Shown piece by piece: positions 46,907 through 61,900 of a DNA stretch of 64,000 nt. The notes under the pieces were generated by a model that searched no databases, was not told the origin of the DNA, and saw nothing but the letters and a program-made list of their open reading frames with translations. The translations under genes were made by a program, and so were the position numbers. The DNA is from Chitinophagales bacterium (GTDB lineage: Bacteria > Bacteroidota > Bacteroidia > Chitinophagales > UBA2359): assembly GCA_020629005.1 (NCBI GenBank), contig JAHDEE010000006.1, forward strand, positions 1 through 64,000, written 5' to 3'. Position 1 is the stretch's first letter; each line of letters opens with the position of its first letter.

Positions 46907-49900
46907 ATGAAAAGAAAATTTTACCCCAACAGATTCTCAAGGCTTGCGACCTTTTCGATTCTGTTGATTCTTACGGCTCTTTTGAGTCCTGGCGATATTT
47001 TCGCCCAGGTCTCTGGAACTGTATACCGGGATTTCACTAGTAATGGCACCCTGGATGGTGGCGATATTGGGGTTGCCGGTATGACCGTAACAGCCACCGA
47101 CGCTAACGGCACAACTGCCACGGCGACAACTGACGCAAATGGAAATTATTCCGTTAATGTCGCTGGTTGTAACGGACCCGTAAGAATTCAATTTGGCATT
47201 GACCAGTTCAATGCTACACAGCCCTCCGAGGCTTACTACTTGTATGAGAGCTTTGCAAGTATTGATGGTAACGGAAACACAGGAAACTCGTCTGTGACAA
47301 GTGTTACCTTTGAAAGCTGCTCATCAAGTAATGTTAATTTCGGGGTCAATACTCCAGAAGACTACTGTGAGTTAACACCTCGAATTTCAACCAGCTGTTA
47401 TGTCAATGGAGATCCTCTTTGTCAGGACTTCATAAACGACGAATCGGCTTCACCTGCTCTCCCAGCTGCCTTTGTTGAGTTCGATTATACAGACTCTGGT
47501 CCAGGGGCAAACTATGAGAATTCCTACCCACCAACGGGTAATAACCTGCCAACAATGTTGGCGACAAATGGGGAGATTGGAGCTACTTGGGGTATTGCTT
47601 ACGACAAGTACAGTGGAAACCAATTCACCACTGCGGTGTTGAAGAGGCACTCAGGCTTTGGGCCTGCAGGAATCGGGGGGCTATATCAGATCGATGCTGG
47701 TGGAAACCCAAGCACCTACTTAGACCTTGCAGATTGTACCAATCTGGGATCTGTTATCAGAAATGACCTTTCATGTAACAGGACACAACCAAGTAATGAT
47801 ATTGATGGTTACACCGAAGTTGGTAAAAAAGGACTTGGTGACATTGATATCTCCAGTGATGGAACTACACTTTGGACGGTCAATTTAAACACTAAGGAAT
47901 TGGTAAAGATTGACATTCGAAATGCCGAAGATGGACCTTTGCTTGCAGGCACCTGCGCAAATGTAACCACTTATGCAATTCCAACCCCATGTGGAGGGAG
48001 TACACGACCTTGGGCGGTGCGTTACCATCGTGGACAAGTGTTTGTCGGAGCTGCTTGTGATGACGCTTCTAATGCCTACGTCTGGTCTTTTGATCCAGAC
48101 AACGCAGGATTCACGCAAGTACTTGTAACAACGCTCAACTATCCTAACAAGGGCTGTGCCGCAGGCACAAGTGGTTGCGAATGGCTCCCGTGGTGCGACA
48201 CGTTCTGTGATGCAACACCTGGAGGCTTTGTTGATTACCCTCAGGCAATACTATCAGATATAGAATTTGATGGTAATGAGAATATCATTCTAGGATTCAT
48301 AGATCGTCTTGGTAACCAAACTGGCTACCAAAATACATATGGAGGTGGACTACGTCAGGGGATCACTGGTGGTGATATACGTTACTTCTACAATGCAAAC
48401 GGAACTTATATCTCTGAGCAAGGCGGAAACCTTGTAGACGGAGGTGGTAACATCATTGCTGCTGGTTCTGGAGCAGGTGGAAATGAAGGAACAGAGTTCT
48501 TTTATGACGATGGCTGTTGCGATCACTTTGAAAGCGCTCAGGGTGGATTGGCAATTAACCTAGCTGCTGGTGATGTACTTTCAAATGCAGTAGACCCATC
48601 GAACTCATTGATTTGGGCTGGTGGTGTAGAGTGGTTTAAGCTCTCCGATGGTAGTAACTTTCAGGATTATAGTGTCTTCTACAACGCGACCGCCGGATTC
48701 TTTGGTAAGGCTAGCGGTATTGGAGATTTGGAGGTTCAGTGTGGCTTTGCTCCTTTGGAGATCGGAAACTATATCTGGATTGATGCGGACGCAGATGGTA
48801 TCCAGGATCCTGAGGAATCACCAGTAGCAGGTGTTACAGTACAACTAAAAGATCCTGCTGGTGCCGTAATCGCAACTACGACAACAGGCCCGGATGGTAG
48901 CTACTACTTCAATGATGACAATGTGCCTGGAGGATTGCTGCCAAACACAGCCTATAAAGTTATGATTCCTGCTTCCGATTTAGGTGATGGAGGGGTATTG
49001 GACGGACTTGAACCAACTGTTGCAAATGCTGGAGACGACCGAATTGACTCAGACGGGGTAACAGACCCAGGCGGGGTTGTTGCCATGGTTACCACCGGCA
49101 GCTACGGGCAAAATGATCATTCGATCGATTTTGGTTTCGTAGAATCTGGCCCTGATGGATGCCAACTCTTTATCGAGGTAATCCCTCCTTCATGTGGCTC
49201 TTGCAATGCGGAAATCATAATCAACGCTCCTGAAGAATTGATTGATGGTTCAAACCAATGGTTTATCCGTCTCTTTGATAATCCAAACTTCTCAGGAGAT
49301 CCTCTTGAAATCAATGCGACCTTGTTTACCTTCGGTCCTCAGACCTTTGATGAGCTTTGTCCTGGAACTTATGGAATTGATGTTGAAGGAATAAATGGTG
49401 CCGTCGAAGGCTGTACCCAGTTTATTACACCAATCATCTTGGATGATCCTTCAGAGGATTTTCTCCCCACGGCTACTGCTTTTGATGCAGATTGTGGTGA
49501 AGAAAATGGATTCATCACGGTTGATGCAGGACAGGCTGGAACTTATACCTATACTCTCGAACCTGGTGGAATCACTGAAACTGGAGGGCAATCCTTTACT
49601 TTCCAGAATCTAGGTGCGGGTATGTATACAGTCACAGTATCCAATGACGAAGGTTGCAACGCCACACTTCCTAATATTGACATAGCTGGACCGGACTCTC
49701 CTTCTGTCACCTTCTCCGGAGAAGGTGTGGATTGTCTCGGTGTTGGAGGAGCTGTAACTGCAACGATTACTGGTGGTGCTTCACCATATACGGTCACTTG
49801 GAGCACAGGATTAACAGAAACGGTAACCAATGTATCAACAATCGCAGATTTACAAGCTGGAACATATATCGTAGATATTGAAGATGCTGAAGGTTGTGAG

Positions 49901-52900
49901 GCGACCGGAGCCTTCAACTTAGGGGACGTAACTCCTATCACGGTGGACATAGTATTAAAAGAAAACGAAAGCTGTGATGGAGCAAGTGACGGACGACTTG
50001 CTGCCTTGGCCCAGGGAGTAGGCGAAATTACATACTCTTGGGAAGAAGGTGGAGAAGTAGTAGGAACTGGCCCAATGTTGGAGAATATAGGACCAGGCTT
50101 TTATGTCGTAACAGCTACTGATGAAAACGGTTGTACTGCCGTTGCCAGTGCTGAGATTGACGGAGGCGAGGCAGTCGTTCCTGTAATCTTAATTCAAGGC
50201 GACCCAGAAGCCTGCGCAGAAGACGGAGTAACCCTACAGGTGATTGGTTCAGCATCCTCTACTTATGAGTGGTTCCAGGGTACTTTCCCAGATGGAGCAC
50301 CAGTCGGAAATGGACCTACTTATGATGCCATTGAAAATGGCACATACTACGTAGTCGAAAGCAATACAGATGGCTGCGAGGCTCCATCGCTTCCAATCAA
50401 TCTGGAAGATTTGCAAGAATGTACTATTGACCTTGAGCTTGAAAAGACAGTTAATGTGGAATCTGCAAGCATTGGAGATGAGGTAGTTTACACTATAGCG
50501 ATTACTAACAATGGCCCCGCGGATGCTACTGGAGTAGAGGTATTTGATCAACTTCCGCCAGAAGTATCTTATGTAAGTTCCAATGGAGCCTATGTGCCAG
50601 GAACCGGAATCTGGTTGGTTGGAACGCTAGCTAACGGAGAAACCAAAACCTTGGAAATTACGGTTGAAATTATTGAAGAAGGTGATCCGGTTTGCAATGC
50701 AGCACAAGTGCTAAGCTTCGATGATGAACTTACTGATTCAGATTCAGAGCCAGGCAATGATGACGGAGATCAAAGTGAAGACGACGAAGGCAAAGCAATT
50801 TTAACTGTGGCGCCGGATGTAGTGGATTTGGAATTGGTGAAAATGATTAAACCTGCGCCGGTTACTGTAGATGTACTTGCCAATGATTTCAACGGTGCTA
50901 ACGGATCTCTTACAATTGTTGGAGATCCAACATTGGGAACTGTTGAAGCAAATGCGAATGGGACAGTGACTTACTTCCCGGCAGTAACTATGGACCCACC
51001 CTATACTGACACATTTACATATGAGGTTTGTAACCTCAATGATCCAACGGATTGTCAGCAGGTAGATGTCGATATGTTCATTGGAAATGATGGGGAATTA
51101 CATGCTTGTGAAGATTTTAGATTCTTCCCAGCCTACACAGATCCTTTAGCGATCGCTCCTACTTACTCAATTAATGTTGCAAGTAATGATCTGAATGGAA
51201 ATGCCGGTACTGTAGCATTGGTCTTTCTTCCAATAAACGGTACTGCCGATGTGGTCGGTGGACAAATTCAATATAGCCCAAATCTAGGCTTTGAAGGTGT
51301 AGAAGAATTCTTGTACACAATTGAGGGTGCCGGAGCAACACAAGAGGCTAAGATAACTTTGGTAATCGGAGGAACAGACAATTTAGTTGCAAATCGAGAT
51401 TGCCGATTCGTTCCTAACCCAAATGTATTTAATGTAGGGGATGAGTTCTGCTACATTCTTGCGCTAAGCAATCTTGGACCAGAAGATGCTTCCAATATTG
51501 AAGTCTTCGATCAGCTACCTGGAGAAGTTTCGTATGTTAGTGATCTTCCTTCCACAGGAACTTTCTCACCAGGATCATCCATTTGGTCTATCGATAGTCT
51601 GGCCCTAGGTGGTTTGGAAACACTCGAAATTTGTGTTGTAATCGATGAGCCTGGAACATTCATTAACATTGCTCAGGTCTCCTCGGTAGATCAAGAGGAT
51701 GTGGATTCAACTCCAAATAATGATGATGGAGACCAGTCTGAGGATGATGAGGATAACCAACCTGTCACCGGAGTGGAGATCGATCTAGAACTAGATAAAA
51801 CAGTTTCTGCCAACACAGTTAGCATCGGTGAAGAATTTACCTTTACAATTGTGGTAGAGAATGTCGGAGACTTTACAGCAACAGGAGTCGAAGTGACTGA
51901 TGAGCTACCTGAGGGCATTACTTATGTATCGTCAAATGGAGATTACAATCCTACGACAGGTATCTGGAATATTGGCACACTTGCAGCGGGAGCTTCAGCC
52001 ACACTTAACATCACCGCAGTAATTGCTGAATCTGGCGATTATGTGAATGTTGCTGAAATTACAGACGCAGATCAGCCAGATGTGGATTCAGAGCCTGACA
52101 ACGATGATCCTACAGAGGATGATCAGGACGATGAGCCAATTGCGGCTGAATCGATAGATTTGGAACTAACAAAAACAGTTGATCAAAACTTGGTAAATGT
52201 TGGTGATGAAGTGATTTGGACTGTGACCGTAATCAACCAAGGTCCTGACACTGCAACTGGAGTTACTGTCACCGATGCTTTGCCAGCAATAGGCCTAACT
52301 GTCACAAATGTTGAGCCACAGAGCGGTACTACATTTGATGCTGCAACATTGACTTGGGACATTGGAACCTTGATGATGGGGCAAACGACAACCTTGGAAA
52401 TTACCACCACCGTAGATGGCGTTGGACCATATACCAACACTGCTCAGGTGGCAACTGCAGATCAGACAGATATAGATTCTGAGCCTGGTAATGACGATGG
52501 CGATCAAAGTGAAGATGAAGAGGATTCAGCTACTGTTGGTGCAGAACAGATTGATCTGGAACTGACCAAGACGGCAGATGCAACTTCAGTGATAGTAGGA
52601 GAGACTTATAATTATACGATCGAATTGACTAACCTGGGTCCAAGTGATGCAACCGGGGTGGCAGTGCTTGACAACCTTCCGGCTTGTGCTTCATACGTTT
52701 CAAGTTCAGCCTCTGCAGGCTCATACGCAGAAGGAACTGGGGTTTGGACGGTTGGTGATTTGGCTGTTGATCAGTTAGTTACATTAACTATCGAAGTATT
52801 AGCTTCCTGCGAGGAAAACACTCTGAATATTGCGCAGGTAAGTGCGGCTGACCAGCCAGACGTGGATTCAGAACCAAATAATGATGACGGCGATCAAAGT

Positions 52901-55900
52901 GAGGATGAAGAAGACAGCGTAGAAGTCATTATAGAATGTCTCGTTGATATCGAACTTGAAAAGACAGTAAGCGAAAACACAGTGAATGTCGGTGACGATG
53001 TTACCTGGGTAATCAATGTGGAGAATTTAGGTCCATGTGATGCGACAGGTGTAACAGTTACTGATAATCTTCCGGACGGCTTGACAGCAGTATCTGCTGA
53101 TGCTGAAGTAGGAGTGTTTGATGCAGGAGTGTGGACGATTGGAGACCTGCCTGTTGGCACGGTCAGAACCCTGACTGTTGTAACTACTGTCGAAGGAGTT
53201 GGTCCGTACACAAACATTGCTGAAGTTTCGACACAAGAACAGCAAGATGTCGATTCAGAGCCAGATAACGATGATGGCGACCAAAGTGAAGATGATGAAG
53301 ATAGCGATACCGTATCTGGTGAGCAGATTGATCTTGAACTGACTAAGGTTGCAGATACGGACGTTGTCCAAATAGGAGAAGAATTTACATACACAGTTAC
53401 CCTGAACAACCAGGGGCCTTCTGATGCAACTGGTGTTGAGGTGGTGGATAATCTCCCTGCTTGCGTAGGTTTCGTTTCTTCAATTGCATCCAATGGTGTT
53501 TACAATGAAGACACTGGTGTTTGGTCTATCGGCGATCTTGCCAATGGTGGGGAAGAGACCTTGTCGATTACCGTTATTGCTACATGTGAGGCGATTACTT
53601 TGAACATCGCTCAGGTGAGTGCGGCCGATCAACCCGATGTTGACTCAGAGCCGGGCAACGATGATGGTGATCAGAGTGAAGATGAAGAGGACAGTGCCGA
53701 AGTAACGATCGAATGTATCGTTGATGTCGAGCTCACTAAGTCTGTGGACCAAAACATTGTGAATGTAGGAGAACAAGTCATCTGGACCATTGAGGTGGTA
53801 AACCTTGGTCCATGCGATGCAACTGGCGTGACGGTTTCTGATGACCTACCAGCCGGATTGACATTGGTTTCAGCAGATCCCTCTCAAGGTAGCTTGGATG
53901 GCGGAGTTTGGACTATTGGTGACATCCCTGTTGGTGTAACAAGAACATTGGAAGTAATGACTACGGTCGATGATATAGGACCTTTTGTTAATATTGCTGA
54001 GGTGGCATCTACAGATCAGGATGATATAGATTCCACGCCAGCAAACGATGATGGAGATCAAAGTGAAGACGACGAAGACAGCGATGTTGTTGAAGCGCTC
54101 TTAATCGACCTTGAGCTGTCAAAGACTTCAGATGCAGCCGAAGTTTCTATCGGTGAGCAGTTTACTTACACCGTGGAGTTGGTCAACTTGGGGCCAAGTG
54201 ATGCGACTGGTGTAGTTGTACTGGATAATCTTCCACCTTGTGCCGAATATGTTTCGGCCTCGACAACAGGAGGAGCATACAATGAAGCTACTGGCGAATG
54301 GACGATCGGAGCAGTTGCAGTAGGAGAAATATTCAGCTTGAGTGTGGTTGTAGAGGCGATCTGTGACGACTTGACTCTGAATATCGCGCAGGTAAGCGAA
54401 GCTGATCAACCAGATATTGATTCAACTCCAAATAACGATGATGGTGATCAAAGTGAAGATGACGAGGATGCCGTCGACGTAACGATCAACTGCCTTGTTG
54501 ATGTTGAGTTGACAAAAACTGTGGATCAAAACCTCGTGAATGTAGGTGATGAGGTTACTTGGACAATTGAAGTCGTGAATTACGGACCGTGTACAGCAAC
54601 TGGAGTTACAGTTACAGATGCTTTGCCTGCTGAACTAGGATTTATTTCCGCCGTTCCTTCGGCAGGTTCATTTGACGCAGCAACACTGACATGGGATATC
54701 GGTACCCTTTTGGTCGACCAAAGTCGCACTTTGACAGTGGTCACAACAGTTGATGGGGTAGGGCCATACGTAAACATTGCGGAGGTGGCATCAGCGGACC
54801 AGGAAGATATTGATTCTGAGCCAGCTAACGATGACGGGGATCAGAGCGAGGATGACGAGGACAGTGATGTTGTTGCTGGTCAGCAAATTGACCTGGAACT
54901 CGAAAAGACAGCTGATGCCGCTGTCGTAAACGTGGGCGATCAGTTTACTTACACAATTGTTCTTACCAATCAGGGGCCTTCCGATGCAACCGGAGTTGAA
55001 GTCTTTGATCAATTGCCTGGTGAGGTCGAGTACGTTAGTTCATCAGGAGATGGTACATTTAGTGCGGGCTCAAGCATGTGGACTATCGGAGCAGTTGCAG
55101 CTGGTGAATCTAAAACACTCAATATTACGGTTGAAGTACTAGAACCTGGTGATTTCATAAATACTGCTCAAGTCAGCGCAGCTGATCAACCAGATGTAGA
55201 CTCCACTCCTGGTAACAATATGCCAGAAGAAGATGATCAGGATGAAGTGCCCGTTACGGGAGCTCAAATCGATCTCGAATTGGAAAAGACATCTGACGCA
55301 ACTATCATTAACGTCGGTGATGACTTCACATATACAATTACACTTACTAATCAAGGACCATCAGATGGTACCGGAATTGAAGTAACTGATAATCTACCGT
55401 CAGAAGTAACTTTCGTGTCTTCCAATCCCGATGGGGCATACGACCCTGGAACTGGGGTTTGGACTGTTGGGGACCTAGTAGCTGGTGCGACTGCCAGTCT
55501 GGATATAGTCGTAACTGTTAACACGGAAAGTGATGAGATTCTTAACACTGCCGAAGTTTCAGCAGCTGATCAGCCTGATATTGATTCCGAGCCGGACAAT
55601 GATGATCCTACCGAAGATGATCAGGATGCGGTGGTTGTAGGTGGTATACAAGCAGATCTGGAACTTGACAAGTTTGTCAACGAGGAGATTGTAAACCTAG
55701 GAGACGAAGTGATCTTCACAATCGTTGTGGAGAATAATGGTGGTGCAAATGCAACTGGAGTACAAGTAACTGATCAACTACCTGCAGGCTTGAATTATGT
55801 CAGTGATGTTACCACCGTAGGCACTTATGATGCGGCTACTGGAATTTGGGACATCGGAGAGATTTATGCCGGTGAGGAAGAAAGTCTATTCATTACTGTC

Positions 55901-58900
55901 ACTGTCGATGCACTGGAAGCGATCACGAATGTAGCTGAGATTACTGCTGTTGATCAATCTGATCCAGATTCAACTCCTGACAATGATGTCCTAGAGGAAG
56001 ATGATCAGGATGATGCTACAGTAGATGCTGTGCAGATCGATCTTGAACTTACAAAAGATGTAGATGCAGAAATTGTGAATGTTGGTGATGAGGTAACATT
56101 TACAATTACCTTAACAAACCAGGGTCCAGATGATGGAACTGGAATTGTAGTCTTTGATGGATTACCCGCAGGTCTTACTTACGTAAATAGCGATACGCCA
56201 TCCGGTTTCTACAGTGGTGCTACAGGGCAATGGCAAGTAGGAGATTTGGCTGCCGGAGATGCCACTACGTTGGACATTACAGTGACTGTTGATGAGCCAG
56301 GACTTCAAACCAACATAGCGGAAGTCGTAGAAGCAGACCAGCCAGATGTTGATTCTACTCCTGGAAATGATGATGGCGACCAAAGCGAAGATGAAGAAGA
56401 TAATGCTTCCGTTGAAGGACTACAGATTGATCTGGAGCTGGAGAAGACTGCAAATGTATCTGAAGCTTTTGTTGGCGAAAACGTGATATACACTATTACA
56501 ATAGTTAACAATGGACCTTCAGATGCAACAGGTGTTGAAGTAACTGATCAACTGCCACCCGAAGTTACTTTTGTAGGAGCAGATGGTACATATGAAGCTG
56601 GTACCGGACTCTGGATTGTTGGAGATTTGGCAGTTGGAGAAACAGCTTCGCTAAATATTGAAGTAACGATCAACCAAGAGGATGAAATGATCTTCAACTC
56701 GGCCGAAATTACTTCTGCCGATCAGCCAGACGTCGATTCAACGCCGGACAATGATGTTCCGTTTGAAGATGATCAAGATGAGATAATCATTGGTGGTCAA
56801 CAATTGGATCTTGAACTCTATAAGACAGCTGATGGAGAATGCTTCAATGTGGGCGAAGAAGTAACATATACAATTACTGTTGAAAACGACGGTTCAGAAA
56901 TTGCCACCAATATTACAGTAACTGATGTTCTTCCTGCAGGTGTTCAATTTGTTTCTTCTAATCCTAGCAACGGGCAGTATGAAATTCCAAATTGGACGAT
57001 CGCTGAGCTTGTTCCTGGTGAAAAGGAAACCTTGGAAATTGTAGCCATAGTTACAGCAACAGGCGCAATCACAAACTCTGCAGAAATCACAGCTGTGGAT
57101 CAACCGGATATCGACTCCATAGCAGGAAATGATATTCCTGAGGAAGATGATCAGGATGCAGTTACGATCGAAGGAAAAGCAATTGACCTCGAAGTAACTA
57201 AAGTTGCTAGCGTAGAATCTGCGAAGGTAGGTGAAGCATTCACATACACAATCGAGGTGACAAACCAGGGGCCTAGCGATGCAACAGGCGTTGAGATCTT
57301 TGATGAACTGCCAGCTGAAGTGGCTTTCCTTTCCTACACAGCATCAAGTGGATTTTTCAACGAAAGTACCTCAACATGGACGATTGGAGATTTGCCAGCA
57401 GGTGCTGCAGCACAACTCGAGATAGATGTTGAAATTTTGGTTGATGGAACAGCATTCATTAATGCTGCGCAAGTAAGTGCAGCCGATCAGCCGGATGTAG
57501 ATTCTACACCTGGGAATGATGATGGAGACCAGTCTGAAGATGATGAGGACAGTGTCGAAATTACCGTTCCAGCAACAATTGTAGACCTAGAATTGACCAA
57601 GGAAGTTGACCTGGCTGCCGTGCAAATTGGTGACGAAGTCAACTTTACACTGAGCATTACCAATCTTGGTCCGGATGATGCAACAGGAGTTGTGGTTAAT
57701 GATGATCTTCCAACCGGATTTACCTACTTAAATGACTTACCAAGTACCGGAGACTATTCTGCTGGTACCGGAGAATGGACCATTGGAGATATAGCAGTAG
57801 GAGCAGTCGAAACAATCACAATATCTGCTACAATGGATGTCCTTGGCGATCTCACAAATGTAGCACAGGTTATTGCTGTCGATCAGGAAGATGCGGACTC
57901 TACACCAAACAACGATGACGGTGATCAGAGTGAAGATGATGAAGACAATGCTACCGTCACAGCAACAGACTTTATAGTTGACCTGGAGTTAACGAAAAGT
58001 GTTTCTCCGGAAGCAGTACAAATCGGTGACGAGGTAGTCTTCAGCGTTAGTGTCACAAACCTAGGTCCTGATGACGCTACAGGAGTCGTTGTTAATGACG
58101 ATCTCCCAACAGGATTCACTTACTTGAACGATTCGCCAAGTACTGGAGACTATTCGGCAGCCACAGGCGAGTGGACAATTGGTGACCTCGCAGTAGGTGC
58201 TGTAGAAACAATTACTATTTCTGCTACTATGGATGTCCTAGGAGACTTGACAAACGTTGCACAAGTGATAGCAGTAGATCAAGAGGATGTGGACTCCACA
58301 CCAAACAATGATGATGGTGATCAAAATGAAGATGATGAAGACAATGCTACAGTAACGGCTACTGACTTCATAGTTGATCTTGAATTGACGAAGGAAGTTG
58401 ATCCACAAGCGGTTCAAATTGGTGATGAAGTCACTTTTACTGTGACTCTTACAAACCTTGGTCCTGACGATGCAACGGGAGTTGTAGTCAATGATGATCT
58501 ACCTGCAGGATTTACCTATCAAAACGATTCTCCATCAACTGGTGATTACTCAGCAGGTAACGGCGAATGGACTGTAGGTGAGCTTGCAGTTGGTGCAGTG
58601 GAAACGATCACCATCACGGCTACTATGGATGTGCTGGGAGATTTGACCAATGTCGCTCAAGTGATCGCAGTAGATCAGGAAGATGTGGATTCGACACCAA
58701 ACAATGATGATGGTGATCAAAGTGAAGATGATGAAGATAATGCTACCGTAACCGCGACCGACTTTATTGTCGACCTCGAGTTGACAAAAAGCGTAGCTCC
58801 GGAAGCAGTTCAGATTGGTGACGAAGTAGTCTTCACTGTTGATGTGACAAACCTAGGTCCTGATGATGCAACAGGAGTCGTAGTCAACGACGATCTGCCA

Positions 58901-61900
58901 GCAGGTTTTACTTACCTAAACGATTCTGCAACTACTGGAGACTATTCTGCAGGTAACGGTGAGTGGACGATTGGTGATTTGGCAGTAGGTGCAACAGAAA
59001 CTATTACAATAACTGCCACTATGGACATCTTGGGTGAATTGACCAATGTAGCACAAGTGATTGCAGTTGATCAAGAAGATGTAGATTCTACTCCAAATAA
59101 TGACGATGGCGATCAGAGTGAAGATGATGAGGATAATGCAACGGTCGTTGCTACAGACTTCATTGTCGATCTTGAATTGACCAAAGATGTGGACCAGCCT
59201 GCTGTTCAGGATGGCGATCAGGTTACATTTAGTTTAACCCTTACAAACCAAGGGCCTGATGATGCAACTGGCGTTGTAGTAAACGATGACCTCCCAGTTG
59301 GTATGACTTACATTAGCGACAATCCTAGTACAGGAGATTATACAGCCGCATCTGGAGACTGGATTGTAGGTGATCTTGCTGCTGGAGCCTCCGCAACCTT
59401 GGACATTACTGTCACAATGGATGTTCTGGGTGAGTTAACAAATGTAGCTCAAGTGACTGAAGTTGATCAAGAAGACATTGATTCGAGTCCAAATAACGAT
59501 GATGGAGATCAAAGTGAGGACGATGAAGACAATGCTTCGGTTATTGCTACAGATCAAGAAATCGATTTGGAAGTAATTAAGGAGGTTGATGCAGATGTGG
59601 TCACTCAGGGACAAGACGTAACATTTACGGTTGCGATCACAAACCTTGGACCAGATGATGCCACCGGAGTTGTAGTAAACGATGACCTTCCAGGTGGATT
59701 CGCGTATGTTACCGATCAGCCGAGTACAGGAGATTACACTTTCTCAACGGGTGACTGGGTGATTGGAGATTTACCTGTTGGTGCAACAGAAGTTTTGACT
59801 ATCACTGTATCAGCGGATGAGCTGGGTGATTTTGTCAATGTTGCCCAAGTAGTAGAAGCTGATCAAGTAGATATAGATTCTACCCCAAATAATGATAATG
59901 GTGATCAAAGCGAGGATGATGAAGACAATGCTCCTCTAACCGTGGAGCCAAGTCAGATTGACCTCGAGATCATCAAAACAGCAAGTGCTAGTCTCATCAA
60001 GGTAGGAGACTCATTTAGTTACGAGATTACGGTTACAAATCAGGGTCCAGATGATGCTACAGGTGTAGTTGCACTGGATAATCTGCCTGATGCGGTAAAC
60101 TTTATCGGGTATTACTCTACAAAGGGATCGTACAATTCTGCAAGTGGAGAGTGGACGATTGGAGACTTGGCTGCTGGAGCTAGCGCGACCTTAGGTATAA
60201 CAGTACAGGCCTCTGAAACTGGAGTGGATATTCTCAATGTTGCGCAGGTGATTGCAGCTGATCAACCAGATGTGGATTCAACTCCAGATAATGACGACGG
60301 AGATCAGTCTGAAGATGATGAAGATGCTGTACCAGTAACCATTGATGGTATTCAAATTGACTTGGAACTTGTTAAGGATGTTGACCAAACAACAGGACTC
60401 GTTGGTGATACATTTACATTTACTTTGACCTTGACGAATCAAGGACCGGATAACGCATCTGGAGTAGCTGTATTTGATAATCTGCCTGCTGGTTTGACTT
60501 ATGTAAATGATAATCCTAGCACAGGTACCTACAGCGAGTCGCAAGACTTGTGGACAATTGGAGATTTGGCTGCAGGAGATAGTCAATCATTGACAATTAC
60601 TGTTACGGCTGATCAACAGGGAACCTTTGTAAATACAGCGCAGGTTTCTTCAGCAAATGAATTTGATGTTGATTCCAACCCAAACAATGATGATGGAGAC
60701 CAATCTGAGGATGACGAGGACAATGCTACCATCACAGTCGGTGATCCACAGATTGACTTGGAATTGACTAAGACCTCTTCTGTATCAGAGATAATGGCCG
60801 GTGACCAATTTTCCTATACAATTACACTTACCAACCTCGGTCCTGATAATGGAACTGGAATTGTCGTTCAGGACAACATCCCAGAAGACCTACTATTCTT
60901 GAATGCTTCGGCTTCTGCAGGAGCATATAATCCTGCTCCAGGTATTTGGACTGTGGGTGACTTGGGTGTGGGAGAAACTGTTACGCTCACCTATCAGGTA
61001 ATGTTAATGACGATGCCAGAGCAATCTGGTGATCTACTCAATGTCGCACAGGTGGTGCAAGCAAATGAGACGGACGTGGATTCAACACCGTCAAACGATG
61101 ATGGAGATCAAAGCGAGGATGATGAAGATAACGCACTGGTTCAGATTGTTGAAGATCAGATAGATCTGGAACTTACCAAGTCTGCAAGTGCTGTTTCAGT
61201 TATAGTCGGAGATGAATTTGACTACACACTAACGATAACGAACCAAGGACCAGATACTGCTACAGGGGTTACGGTTTTCGATAACCTTCCTACGGGAGTA
61301 TCTTTCGTTTCATCCTCCTCTTCAGTAGGTTCTTACAGTGACGGTAGCGATACCTGGACGATTGGTAATCTAAGCGCAGGTGGAACGGCAACTCTTACAA
61401 TCACTGTGATTGCTGAATCTATGGGTGAATTTGACAATATTGCGCAAGTATCTGCGGCAAATGAAGATGATGTTGACTCTACTCCAAACAATGACGATGG
61501 AGATCAAAGTGAAGATGATGAAGATTCCGTTACGGTTACCGTGACAGACAAAATTGTCGATCTTGATTTAACGAAAGATGTTGATGTTCAAAGCGGAAAC
61601 GAAGGTGACACATTTGTATTTACAATCACAGTTTCTAATCAGGGACCAGATGATGCAACAGGAGTTGTAGCCAACGACGATCTGCCTGGAGGCTTGACAT
61701 ATGTATCTGATAGCCCAACTACAGGTGATTACACCGCTGCCTCAGGAGACTGGGTCATCGGAGACCTTGCAGCAGGAGCAACTGAAACATTGACTATTAC
61801 AGTGACTGCTGATCAAATCGGAGAATTTATCAATTTGGCTCAGATTACGGATGTGGATCAAGACGATAGCGATTCGACTCCAAATAACGATGATGGAGAC

